A DNA stretch of 64,000 nt from Thereva unica (taxonomy: Eukaryota > Arthropoda > Insecta > Diptera > Therevidae), in NCBI GenBank assembly GCA_949987705.1, contig OX465281.1, forward strand, positions 164,376,393 to 164,440,392, read 5' to 3'. Each line of letters starts with the position of its first letter. Position 1 is the first letter of the stretch. Made by a program: the position numbers and the translations under genes. The notes beneath the pieces are model-generated. The model worked only from the letters and a program-made list of their open reading frames with translations. It was not told the DNA's origin and did not search any database. Below, piece after piece: positions 1 through 10,307 of this stretch.

Positions 1-376
1 CGACCTTCATTCGGTATGCCTTTTTGGCCCTTTGGATTTTATCCCATGGTAGTGGGATGTGCTTGATTTTTTCCCACAATGACGGGTGGATTGTCACATT
101 CGGCGGTGGTTGGCTGCGGCGCGCTCTATATTCCTCCAGCGAATTTTTTTTCCTTTTTTGTGGGGGCTCCCTGGATACTGCCGTAGATGTGGGGATTTTC
201 TTCGGTTGAGTCCTTCTCCTTATTTCAGGGCCGCATGGTGTTGCCTCAAAGGTCCTTTTATTGGTCGGCTTCTTCGGAGAACTTATTATTTTTTTTAATT
301 TTTCCTTGATTGGTGGTTCCGGCTTTGGTGGAGTGGGCAATCTTGGCACGTCATCAATCCAAAGGTAATCCATCAT
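1..376 (-). CDS. Partial basic, Pro/Lys-rich ORF downstream of BEL1 pol
   Basis: On the minus strand an ATG pair at 376-371 opens a frame with no stop to position 1, so at least 125 codons are open and the C-terminus is outside the window. The product is strongly basic and proline-rich. It begins with Met-Met-Asp-Tyr-Leu-Trp-Ile-Asp-Asp, has lysine clusters in the middle, and carries a Trp-rich stretch (SLWEKIKHIPLPWDKIQ) near the window edge. It starts 181 bases after the BEL1 pol stop, on the same strand. I recognise no domain: there is no signal peptide or membrane span, so it does not look like an envelope gene. BEL2 has no counterpart between its pol and 3' LTR. It may be an accessory frame of this BEL lineage, a captured host fragment, or chance. 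The length without a stop in AT-rich DNA argues against chance. Confidence 0.45.
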   Translation of the reverse strand, partial: MMDYLWIDDVPRLPTPPKPEPPIKEKLKKIISSPKKPTNKRTFEATPCGPEIRRRTQPKKIPTSTAVSREPPQKRKKNSLEEYRARRSQPPPNVTIHPSLWEKIKHIPLPWDKIQRAKKAYRMKV

Positions 377-557
377 GAACTTAAAACAATACTACTTATC
401 GTTATGGCGGTTGAGTAAAAATGACTGGAATGATTATGAAAATTTTGGTAACGGTTTTTTGTCACCGTTTACACGATTTTTATTCTCAATTTTGGTATTA
501 GATGGTTTGGATCCTTGCTGTTTTGATATTCTATAATTTTTTTTTTTACGTTTAAGT

Positions 558-3500
558 TTATAATTGGGTTGTTTTAATTGCTGGGTTTGAGGGTTCTATT
601 GGCAATAAACAAATTTTCGTTATGGGCCTTTTTAGCGTCGATGCTTTAGTTTTTACGGTAACCACTCGGATTAAATTGTCTAAACCTGGATGTACCTCGA
701 GTATTCGTCCCAGTATCCATTGTGATGGTGGTAAGTTATCTTCCTTGATGATAACCAAGTAACCGATTTTAATGTTGTCATGCATTCTTGTCCATTTTGG
801 TCTCTGCTGAAGCCTAGTCAAATATTCTGTGTTCCATCTTTTCCAAAATGTCTGATACAAATGTTGGATATATTGCCAACGATCTAGCCTATGGATATTT
901 GTCTCTAATACTGAAGGTTCTGGTGGGGTCATGAGTGTGTCTCCTATTAAAAAATGTCCGGGAGTAAGCGGTGTGAAATCTTCTGGATCGCTCCTCATTT
1001 CACATAACGGTCGTGAATTCAGACATGCTTCAATTTGTGCGAGGACGGTGTTGAGTTCTTCATATGTAAGCGTTGAATTTCCTAGGATCCGCTTCAAGTG
1101 GTATTTTGTGGAACGCACTCCAGACTCCCATAATCCTCCAAAATGTGGTGCGGCAGGAGGGATGAAACGAAAATTTACGCCTTCTGTTTCTAATGATGCT
1201 GCAATGTCGAGGTTTAATTGGGATTTCATTAGTGTGGTTTGCCCTCTGAGAATTCTGCTTGCCCCGACGAAGTTAGAGCCGCAGTCACAATATATGTCGC
1301 TACATTTGCCTCTTCTGGATACAAACCGTCGGTAAGCTGCGATGAATGCTTGTGCAGTGAGATCAGTGACGACTTCTATGTGTAAAGCCTTTGTGGACAT
1401 GCAGACAAATATAGCTATGTAACCTTTGTATGTTTTGTACCCCCTGCCCTTGCGAGTTTTTAGCTCGATTGGACCACAATAGTCCAATCCGGTATGACTA
1501 AATGGTCTAGCCATTCTTACTCTTGCTTGCGGGAGATCCCCCATCAACTGCTGTTGTGCTGCTGCTTTATGCCGATAGCATGGAATACATTTGTGGATCT
1601 GGAACCTTATAGTGTTTCGCGCATTGAGTATCCAATACTTTCGGGATATAACGCTCATCATTAACTGAGTACTTCCATGTAGAGTCTCCTTGTGATAATT
1701 GGCGATGATTAACGTGGTAAAGTGATCTTTATCTGGTAGGAGTATTGGATGTTTTTCGTCGTATTTCAAGAGTGAATGTTTTAGCCTTCCTCCTACTCTT
1801 AGGATTCCGCTATTATCAAGGAAGGGGGTTAATTTTATCAGTGAGCTTCTTTTTCCTATCTGCTGCCCTTTTGTAAGATTGTTGATTTCCTCATGAAAGT
1901 GCCTCCTTTGTATGATTTTTATAATTGTAGTTAGTGAATTTTTCATCTCTGAACTGGTTAAATATGTCTTGTTGGGATTCCTTGTTTTGTGTCTGCAGTT
2001 GTTAAAAAATCTTTGACAGTAAGCTATGACCCTTATCAGTCGATTGAGTGATGAAAATTTGCAAAACATGTCTTCTTCATATTTTATATGACCACAGCAT
2101 GGTTTCGGATTTCGTATTTCCAAATCGGTTTTACTGAGTTTTGCTATGGGCCAGCTAGAGGTTGATTTTTGTAGCCATTCGGGTCCTGTCCACCATAAGT
2201 TGTAATTTTTTAACTCTTCCGGCGATTTCCCTCTAGTGGCACAATCGGCTGGATTTTGGCTTGTTGGTACATGGCCCCAAACTCCTTCTCCCAATGTTTC
2301 ATGTATGAGTGAAACTCTGTTTGCTATGAAGGTTTTCCATTTGGTTGGATGTCCCTTTAGCCAAGCCAGCACGATCTCTGAGTCTGTCCACGCAAAAACC
2401 GGTGTATCATATGAAATTTTTAGTGTCCTTTTTGTGGTTTGAAGCAACTTTGCTAGCAAGACTGCTCCACACAACTCTAATCTTGGTAACGATACAACCT
2501 TTATGGGTGAAACCTTTGTTTTGGCCGTGAGTATGCTGACTTTCCTCTCGCCGTTACGGATTGCGCAGAGATAGACCACTGCCGCACAGGCTTTGTTAGA
2601 TGCATCGCTGAAGCCATGCAGTTCGATTTTGGTTTGTTGATCTCCGATGTGGATCCATCTTGGTATACATATTTCTTCAAGTTTGGTGAGTCCTGTTTGG
2701 TATTTGGCCCATTCAGCGTCAATCTCAGTGGGTACGGGGTCGTCCCAGTCGATCTTAGCTAACCATAAGTTCTGAATCAAGATTTTGCCTATTATAATAA
2801 CCGGTGATATCCACCCTAAAGGATCAAATAATTTGGAAATCTCTGATAGAATGGTTCTTTTGGTTGTCGTAGTCAGTTTGTTGTTTTCCTTTAGGGCATA
2901 TGATAATGAGTCGGTCCTTGGATTCCAGTGAATTCCTAGCGCCTTCACGTTGTCATGAGTTCCAATGTTAAAGCATAGATCAATTTCTCTCAGTTCCTCT
3001 GGTATATGTTTCAATACTTCTTGTGAATTGGAAACCCATTTCCTTAACTGGAAGCCTCCTGAAGTCATAAGCTGCCTTAGTTGAGCTTGCTTCTCTATTG
3101 CGGCATCGGTTGTGTGAGCACCTGACATTAGGTCATCTACATAAAATTCGGTCTGTGCTGCGTTGGATCCAATTGGATAGTTCTTGTGTTCATCGATCGC
3201 CAATTGCTTGATGACTCTTGTTGCTAGATATGGTGCACTTTTTGTCCCGAAAGTGACTGTGAGAAGTCTGTAATCTCGTAATGGGGTTTGTTGTGATTCT
3301 CGCCACACTAGTCGTTGATAGTTTGTATGCTGGTTAGATACCCGAATTTGCCGGTACATCTTGGCAATATCCGCGGTAAATGCGATGCGATGAGTTCGCC
3401 ATCTGAGCAGGATTGAGAACAGATCATCTTGCTGGAGAGGCCCGTTTAATAAGATATCATTGAGCGAAATTCCATTGCTTGATGCTGCTGATGCATTGAA

Positions 3501-5859
3501 AACGACACGCAATTTGGTAGTGGTACTGTCCTCTTTCAGAACTGAGTGATGTGGTAGGTAGAACTGCTCGCCGACGTCTTCAGCAGTATTGTCATTAAGT
3601 TTGTTGTTTATCGGCTCCATATGGTTGAGGGTGATGTATTCTTTTAGACACTCGTCATACTGTTGTTTTAGATCTGGTGTTCTGCTTAGTCGAGCCTCGG
3701 AGTGGTAGAAGCAGGAGACGGCTCTGTGTCGCGAACTTCCTAGGGATATCTTTTTTTCGGCAAATGGGAGTTGAACTTCGTACCGCCCGTCTGGGTGTCG
3801 CTTGTGAGTTTTCTGAAAATGTTCCTCGCATTGTTGCTCTTCCAGGGTGAGTTGTTTTTCGATTTTTACTTCTTCTAGTTCCCAAAACTGTTTTAGTTGT
3901 TGTTGTAAATCGATTGTCATATGGAAGTTGTTTACTTGGATTGATGGCGCGGTGTCCCTCACTTTTCCGGATAGGATCCACCCCAAAAAGGTATTTTGTG
4001 CAATAGGTGATCCTTCTCGACTGAGTATTAGTCCCTCCTTGATTATTTCCCCGTTAACATCTACACCCAACAATATGTCTATTTTTGCTGGGCGATCGTA
4101 CCAAGGATCGGCTAATTCTAGATGCTTGAGGTGATGCCAGTCTCTTTGGTGTATTTCTCTTGATGGGAGCAAATTGGTTATTTTATTCATTACGAGTGCG
4201 TCCATATTTAGTTTGAAGTTGTCGTTGTAACTCGACTTAAGAGTTAGATGGACTAGTCCCTTGATGTTACCAGCGTTTATTACCCCGACTCCGTTTATTT
4301 GTGCCCATATTGGGTCTCCTTTTAGTCTGAGTTTCTGTGCCACGTATTCTGTTATCAACGAGACTTCTGATCCTGGGTCGATTACTGCTCTTACCTTTAG
4401 TTCATGACCAGTGTCAGATCGAAGCTTCACTATGGCGGTTGCCAATAACGTCCGATTTCCTGTAGGGCCACTGTTCACCGTCAATGAATTCAAGCTGCAC
4501 GCTTGGGGATTGGAATTAGAGGAAGGGGATGATAACTTGTCCTGACTACAGGATTGCTCTACTGCGAGATTTGATTGATGATGGGAAGAAGTTGCGATTT
4601 GATGAGCAGACGTATTCACCCTAGATTTGATTTTGTTCCCTTCTGTCGAGCGATGTAATAAGGAGTGGTGTCGTTGGTTGCAGTGGTTGCATGTGTGTCG
4701 GCTTGGACATTGAGCCATCAAATGCCCATGGCCTAAACAATTAACGCACAATGCCTTGGACTTTACGAAATTCATTTTTTCTGACCCCGATAGTTTGAAG
4801 AACTTTTGACACTGTCGAACATGGTGACTGTCTCGACAGTAGCTGCATGTTGGATCATTTGTAACGTGTAATGATTGCGACGTAAGCCTCGATGAAAACC
4901 CTCTGTAATTCTTATTTACTGATGGTCTTTTCTGTGCGATATCTTCTAAAGTCCTGAAACGTCCTTCCATAAATTCTCTCAAAGTTTCCCACGATGGTAT
5001 TGTTGTCTCTTTGCTTATACTTTGCTCCCATAGTTGATGGGTGCCTGGTGGGAATTTTTGGACTATCGTATAGATGATCACAGCGTCCCAGCTTTCGACC
5101 CTTACTCCTAAATTGAACAAGGCTAGTAGACACTCGGCGGTAACGTCCATTAAATTCTTTATTCCTTGTGCAGACTCATTCGTCAATGTGGGCTGAGAGA
5201 AAAGCAATTTCAGTTGCGCATTGACCAATACTCGCTTGTTGTCGTATCTATCCACTAGAAGTTTCCATGCTGGCTCATAGTTATCATTGGACACATGAAC
5301 TTGACGCAACAGCCCTTCAGCTTCTCCGCTTAAATGCATTTTTAGGTATTGTAGTTTTTGTGCCTTTGATAAACTATGGTTCTCGTGGATTAAACTTGTG
5401 AATAGATCGTGGAAGGTTGTCCATTTCTGGTAATCTCCTGAGAATTTTTCTAAGGAAATTTTTGGCAGTTTAATGAACATTTCCTTGTTGGGTAGAGGTA
5501 GTTCTTTGAAGCTATCAGAATGTTCTTCCGGTTGCGGCTCTGGTTCTGTCTTGGGATATTCCTTTTCGAATCGGGTTTGTATCGCGGCATAATTTAGATA
5601 AAAGAATTCCTCCATGTCAGAATACCAATCGTTCGTGAGATAAGCATGCGACAAATTCGTCGAACCCGCAGGTTCCCGAATTTTCTCCACCAGTATGTCT
5701 GTATATGCTTTCTGGAATTTGCTGAATAAGTCCTCGAAGTCGCGGAGGCGTTTTTATAATATAAGGGCGTTCTACGATCCACACCATCCTTTTTGTAATT
5801 TGTCATAAATTTTCCAGAAGCTCCATACGAGCTACTTGAGTATTTAATAACTGCTCCAT
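558..5859 (-). CDS. BEL/Pao Gag-Pol polyprotein (BEL1), 5' end frameshifted
   Basis: This encodes the retrotransposon capsid and enzymes. One frame is open from just after a stop at about 5756 to 558, over 1,710 codons. In order it shows: a Gag DUF1759-like region (residues about 70-230); three Cys/His knuckles (about 281-340), the middle one a canonical CX2CX4HX4C; an A17-type aspartic protease with DPGS (nucleotides about 4368-4379); reverse transcriptase with YVDD (3132-3143); RNase H; an integrase with an HHCC zinc region (about 1590) and catalytic segments around DYCGP and DCGSNF; and a C-terminal DUF5641-like domain. The long frame has no early ATG. The likely Gag start is ATG 5859-5857, whose frame stops after 18 codons, and homologous N-terminal sequence then continues in other frames, implying two small indels between about 5801 and 5750. 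Apart from that the polyprotein looks intact. Gag is therefore probably not made normally from this copy. Confidence 0.85.
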
Positions 5860-5930
5860 TGCGATTGTTTCTTGTATGCTTCGATTTTTTTTTTAACTCT
5901 ATTTTTCTAAAACTCACGTTGCACCATCCG

Positions 5931-5948
5931 GCTCGAAAGACCAAAAAA
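5931..5948 (-). other. BEL1 primer-binding/leader start (likely)
   Basis: On the minus strand a TTTTTTGGTCTTTCGAGCCGG-like leader follows a CA dinucleotide at 5950-5949. A similar TTTTGGTGGTTCC leader follows the 5' LTR of BEL2 at 52627, which supports placing the LTR/leader boundary here. Confidence 0.45.
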
Positions 5949-6716
5949 TGTATGGGCTAGAATTAAGCCTATTAGTAAAACTCAGTGGATGGTTACAACG
6001 TGTAATTTCAGAAAAACAAATTTTACTTCACTTTAATATTTATTTTATTAAATACAAACTTTCCAACGTCTTAAATAATAAAATTCTTTAACAAAACTTA
6101 AAATCTAAATTCACTTTTTCTTTAATACGAAATAATTTCTGCTTGCTATTTTCCAATTCGATCTTAACGATATTTTCCAATTCGATCTTGACGAGTTGCA
6201 ATTCTGCTTGTGATCTAATTTGATTGTTTTCTCCTTGTAAATAAGTCTCCGATATGGCTGCCGCTTGCTTGGGAAGTCAACTAAAATTCAAAATAACAAA
6301 TTCAAATTTCTATTAATTTGAAAGGAAATCACAGTATCCCGAGTCATGAACCTTCGGGATATGTAAGATGATAAAGGCGTCAAAGACCGACCTTTGGTAT
6401 GGGATAGGGAATGTAGAAATATTATTAGATAAACCCTGAGTCATAAAACCTACAGGATTTTCGAAAGGCGTCATAAACCGACCTTTTTTAGATGGAGATC
6501 ACTAGCCTCAGCTTGGTTCTTCTAGTTCATAGCACGTAGAAGATCAAATTGTGATCTGAGTTTGTGCCCAAAGTGCTCCGATATTTATTTGCAATTTCAC
6601 AATAGATCAGTCGAACTTGGTGGGGAGTTTCGAATTCCCACTCTCCATTGTGAATGAAGTTTATTTGTGTGTATGAGTGTCTTTGACATCGGCTGTCAGA
6701 GAATGTCAGCAAGACA
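5949..6716 (-). repeat. Candidate BEL1 5' LTR (about 768 bp)
   Basis: The segment begins TGTCTTGCTGACATT on the minus strand (6716 downward) and ends CCCATACA at 5949, giving TG...CA ends next to the leader. The partner LTR is outside the window, so the boundary at 6716 cannot be confirmed. It overlaps an alternative reading of 6703 onward as an exon. Confidence 0.35.
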
Positions 6717-7023
6717 AGAATTATGGGTAAGTATTTATTTATCTTTTTGGTTTGTAATAAATTAATTTATTATGTATTTTCAGATGCCTGAAGTGATTGC
6801 TGGAACAAAATCTTGGTGTTATCAGGTTTGTATTTTTTTGATAAGAATGATTCTTTGTGATAATTTTTGTTCAATTTGTAGGAATGGGCGTTTGATTTTG
6901 GAGCTGTGATAGCCGTTTGATATTTTGGAATTGGATTCTGAGAGAAGTATTTTTGAAATTAAAATGGTTTATAATTTTAATTATGTTTTCTTCTTTTCAG
7001 GTTTAACTGAGACCGAACACTGG
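6703..7023 (+). other. Possible short multi-exon transcript with three 54-57 bp introns
   Basis: Three successive intron-like segments have good insect splice signals: 6727-6783 (GTAAGT...TTTTCAG, 57 bp), 6826-6881 (GTTTGT...TTTGTAG, 56 bp) and 6947-7000 (GTATTT...TTTTCAG, 54 bp). The intervening exons are 6784-6825 (42 bp) and 6882-6946 (65 bp). Reading from ATG 6703 across the first two junctions stays in frame for about 34 codons and then stops with TGA inside the third exon. No protein family is recognisable. It could be a host noncoding or small-peptide transcript, the broken end of a gene, or coincidence in AT-rich sequence. It also conflicts with the proposed LTR edge at 6716. Confidence 0.3.
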
Positions 7024-7095
7024 TTGTTATGGTTGTAATTATAATTGTTTCTATTCGAATTTCTCGATTGGCCACTATTAGTAAAGTTTGTAATA

Positions 7096-7596
7096 CCCCG
7101 GCTTCACCGCCAAATTTTCGCAAGTTTGAGCAAATTAGTCTACTGTACTTTAAAATTTCCTGATTTCCCATACATTTTTCACATTTTAAAGTCAGGAAAA
7201 AATGCCTGCTTTGGGCCTACAGAACATGAAATTGAGTTTCAAAGTAAAAGCTCGCTCAAAAGAGAGTAAAAAATTGGAATATTTCCATGGCAACTGATGT
7301 ATTATTACATGACAGTTAAAGTAAGAGCTTTGAAAAAATAAACATGGATCAAAAAAGGAAGTATAGATGTCTGTCAATGAATAAATATATACTCAATTAC
7401 ATTTATTTTATAATAGGTATTATTAAATAAAAAATTTAAATCCCACAAAGCATTGAAAATTCCATTTTCCATCTCTATAAAGGAGCTTTCAAATGTAATA
7501 CGTCACACACGAAGCTTTCTCTAGTGAACAATGCCGGTGAAGCCACTTTTGCATATTGAAGTGAACTTGATTAAAATTAGGGCGGTGAAGCCGGGG
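7096..7596. mobile_element. TA-flanked MITE with 16-bp perfect terminal inverted repeats
   Basis: The left end reads CCCCGGCTTCACCGCC and the right end is its exact reverse complement, with TA on each side (7094-7095 and 7597-7598). The 501-bp interior has no coding frame. A subterminal copy of the terminal motif (GCCGGTGAAGCC) lies near 7540. TA flanks suggest Tc1/mariner-type mobilisation. Part of the interior is related to sequence inside the hAT-type insert at 54857-56154. Confidence 0.7.
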
Positions 7597-7785
7597 TATA
7601 AACCTATTTCGCCGAATGTTTCTGTCATTATCATTATAATTAGGTTGTTTTTTTTTTCTTTATGTGGCAGTGCTAAGCTTAGGAGTCACCCTTTGTACTA
7701 CTAGTCCGTCATGTCATTTGTCACGTCATGGTGCAATGTCTAGCAGTAAGCTTAGTACGGGGGAGGGATGAGGGGGGGGTATAGG

Positions 7786-8580
7786 TTAAGGATTAAAAGG
7801 TACGGGGGGATATTGAAGAAGGTGGTGATGAACCCTGCGTTTGAACTCTTGGATGTTGTAGGAGTTCGGAAATACTGACTGCGAGAGATTATTCCACAGC
7901 CGAGTTGTTCTATTAACAAACGAATTCATATCCTGTTGAGTGCGTCAAAGGGGTAGCTGCAGGTGAAGGGAATGAGACGAGTGGGCTAATCTGGTGTTGC
8001 GGGTATAAGATTGCCGTGGAGGCAGGAGAGCGTTTAACTCGGAGGAACAGTCACTATGATAGTAGCGATAAAATTTTGTCAGTGCTGCTACATTCCTACG
8101 GTGGCTTAAGGGGTCGATGGTGGAGCAGGCGGTGTCGTCATCAATTAACTTGAGCGCCCTTTTTTGCACCTTATCTAACCATGTCAAGGTGGTTATTGGG
8201 GCGCCGCCCCAAACGAGAGAGTTATATTCGAGAAGAGGCCAAATGTAGGATTTATAAATAACAGCACGGGCCGATGGCTGGAGGAGGAACTTGCACCTCT
8301 TAAGAAAACCCAAGCACTGGGATGCTTGTTTGGCGATTTGGAATATGTGGTCATTCCATCGCAAGTCTTTGGCTAATGTCACGCCTAAGATGTGTAAGGA
8401 TGGTTCGGCCAATAGTTGAACTTCATTCACTTTCAAGGGTGGAGGGGTGTTGAACTTCTTTTTAGAGATAAGACAGTACCTACTTGGTTTTGGCGGGGTT
8501 GAATTCAACACGATTCTTCTTTCCCCACTCTAGAATGAGTTTAATGTTGTTATTAATCGACTTGGACATTAGTTCGCGAT
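7786..8580 (-). pseudogene. CR1/Jockey-like non-LTR reverse transcriptase, C-terminal fragment
   Basis: Minus-strand frames encode the end of a CR1/Jockey-type RT and its C-terminal tail. Seen: LGVTLAKDLRWNDHI followed by a KVQKRALKLIDD helix, an LSHRRNVAALTKFYRYYH segment, and the RLWNNL terminal signature near 7870. The copy is broken. A 1-base shift near 8500 joins the upstream part (DDRELMSKSINNNIKL, from about 8578) to the main frame, and an in-frame TGA at 7945-7947 precedes the last 50-odd codons, which end at TAA near 7786. Everything upstream, including the RT catalytic region, is missing. On its right it abuts a gypsy-type gag at about 8585. Confidence 0.7.
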
Positions 8581-8584
8581 CATC

Positions 8585-9279
8585 AAGACAGGATCTGGCA
8601 TGAGTCTGTCTTGTATCGAAGCTAAGGGTTGATTATTATAGTCGTAATTTGGGGTAAAATTTCTAAATTTACTAACAGAGTTATTTTTAATTTGTGAAAT
8701 TTTGTATTTATTATTTGTGAAGGACAAATATCCAAATTTAGCTAATAGATCGTGTGCATCTTCTAGGGTTTCAGGATTTTGACATCCAATAAGATTTTTC
8801 GCGAGTGGAGGTAAGTTTTCAGTAAAGTGTTTTAAAGCTAGCCTTTGATTTGCAGCAATTTCGGTTTCTGAGTTTTCCCCGTTCAAAATTTTTGCATTAT
8901 TTAAGCGGCATAGCATTGTATTAATTTTATTATAAAAGATTTCAACTGTAGAATCACATCTACATAACTTTAATTCGTCAACAAGGTCTGCTTCTGGCGT
9001 TTTCTCGCCGTGATTTTTTATTAACACGCGTTTTAAATCTGCCCATGAGTTCACTCTTCCATGTTTTATTACGGATTCTTTAGCTTTACCAGTAACTTTA
9101 TCAATAATGAAACCAAGAATAATAAGTTTATTCTCGTTACTTAATGGGTCAAAAAGAGGGATTGGTAATTCTATTCGGTGTAGAAAACTAGATAAACTAT
9201 ATTTGTCACCCTGAAATGGTGTTATATAACTAATATTTTTAGCTACGTATTGCAAAGTTTCTCTTTCACTCACTGCCAT
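8585..9279 (-). pseudogene. Gypsy-type (Ty3) Gag, truncated
   Basis: This codes for a retrotransposon capsid-like protein. From ATG 9279 a 230-codon frame shows typical gypsy/mdg1-group Gag features: an N-terminal helical region with FLHRIELPIPLFDPLSNENK, a SWADLKRVLIKNHGEK segment, and a YNKINTMLCRL helix. It ends abruptly at about 8585 where the CR1-like RT begins, so the nucleocapsid part and all of pol are lost. The start is supported by the upstream leader, primer-binding-like site and LTR on the same strand (9280-13045). It cannot transpose on its own. A different Ty3 lineage is possible, since only the capsid is present. Confidence 0.65.
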
Positions 9280-9883
9280 TTTTGTTATGTTATTATTTTT
9301 TTATTGCACTGAATTCAACAAAAGAGGAAAAAAACCACAAAACTAAACTTGAATGCTTTCTTAACTTATCTTATTTTAATTGTATTATTTATTTGTTTAA
9401 AAATTGATTTTTAGTTGATTTAAAAAGTTTATTCTAACTTATTTATTAAGGAATGGTGTACCTTATGTAAAAATGAGAATATTTCAAGTATGTTGTTTTT
9501 GTCGTCTTGTAGTCTTCGGGCTGAGTTGCAAATATGTGTTGTCGGCTTATCCTTATGTAAAAGTGCGGATATTTTAAGGATGTTGTTGGTGTCGTCTTCG
9601 GTCTTCGGGTTGAGTTGCAAATATGTGTCGGCTGCTTCGTCGCTTCTCTTATCGCTTCTCCTTATTTGAAGGTAACTTACTTCTTCTTGCTTCTTCGCAA
9701 ACTTTCCTTATTAAAATGTTGCTTCTTAGCTACCACTTTTGTCGAAGGAAAATGGCAATTTATTCCACTGAAGTAGTTTGAAGGACAATCACTTCTTGTT
9801 AAAATGTTTCTTCTTCGCGAACACTTTTAATCGAAGGAAACTCACTTCTTTATTATTTTGTTCGTGTTTTCACCGATTTTTTT
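9280..9883 (-). other. Leader of the gypsy-type element, with internal repeats
   Basis: This 5' untranslated leader holds a duplicated block of about 90-110 bp (9459-9550 and 9551-9635, each with TCGTCTT...TTCGGG and GAGTTGCAAATATGTGT) and two related blocks at 9700-9850 containing TCGAAGGAAA. No coding region seen. Confidence 0.5.
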
Positions 9884-9897
9884 CCGACTGCCCCAAT
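9884..9897 (-). other. Gypsy primer-binding-like site
   Basis: The minus strand reads TTGGGGCAGTCGG immediately after the LTR end. It resembles the TGGCGCAGTCGG-type site of Drosophila gypsy-group elements, with one clear difference. Confidence 0.5.
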
Positions 9898-10091
9898 AAT
9901 GATTAAATTTTATTAAACAATTTAAACACCTTTTTTTTAATACTTTATTTATTGAAAATTAGAAAATAAATGCCGAAACGATTTTAAGAGACCGAACACA
10001 ATGGTTGTTAATATGCGACTGACTTAGATAATAATTTTTATTATCGACAAGATGTGAATGTCGTACATTGAGGCGGATGCAACATAATATT
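9898..10091 (-). repeat. 3' part of gypsy-type LTR, split by hAT
   Basis: LTR sequence lies next to the primer-binding-like site and contains AATAAATAAAG (polyadenylation-type). It is continuous with 12885 onward once the hAT insertion and one copy of ATAATATT are removed. Confidence 0.55.
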
Positions 10092-10115
10092 TAGTGTTTA
10101 ATATTTCTCGGTAGT

Positions 10116-10185
10116 TTCTATTTCTCGAGAAAAGAGAAAAATAAATTTTACTTCTCGAGAATTCTCATTTCTCGAGAAATATTGT
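10116..10185. promoter_or_regulatory. Left subterminal palindrome cluster of hAT element
   Basis: Three close copies of a TTTCTCGAGAAA-type palindrome lie between the left terminal repeat and the transposase stop. The same motif clusters at the opposite end, as expected of transposase-binding sites. Confidence 0.55.
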
Positions 10186-10307
10186 GAATTTGTAAAAAGT
10201 TCATTAAATAAAAATTAAAATTCCATTTTATTCATAACACAAAATAGATGTTCATAAGAATTAATAAGAAAATAATAAGTATAAATATAAATATTACAAA
10301 ACAAGCT

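Larger units (their letters stand above)
1..6716 (-). mobile_element. BEL/Pao LTR retrotransposon BEL1 (minus strand, 3' end outside window)
   Basis: A gag-protease-RT-RNase H-integrase polyprotein of BEL/Pao type occupies 558-5859. To its right lies a leader starting at about 5948 and a candidate 5' LTR; to its left a second basic frame reaches the window edge, so the 3' LTR is not visible. Because only one LTR could be in view, the right boundary (6716) rests only on TG...CA termini and is uncertain. Confidence 0.7.

Noticed and set aside
5594..5944. 116-codon minus-strand frame over the BEL1 leader
   Set aside because: It has no ATG at its start (TTG), begins in the primer-binding region and overlaps Gag in another frame; only its middle reflects displaced Gag sequence.
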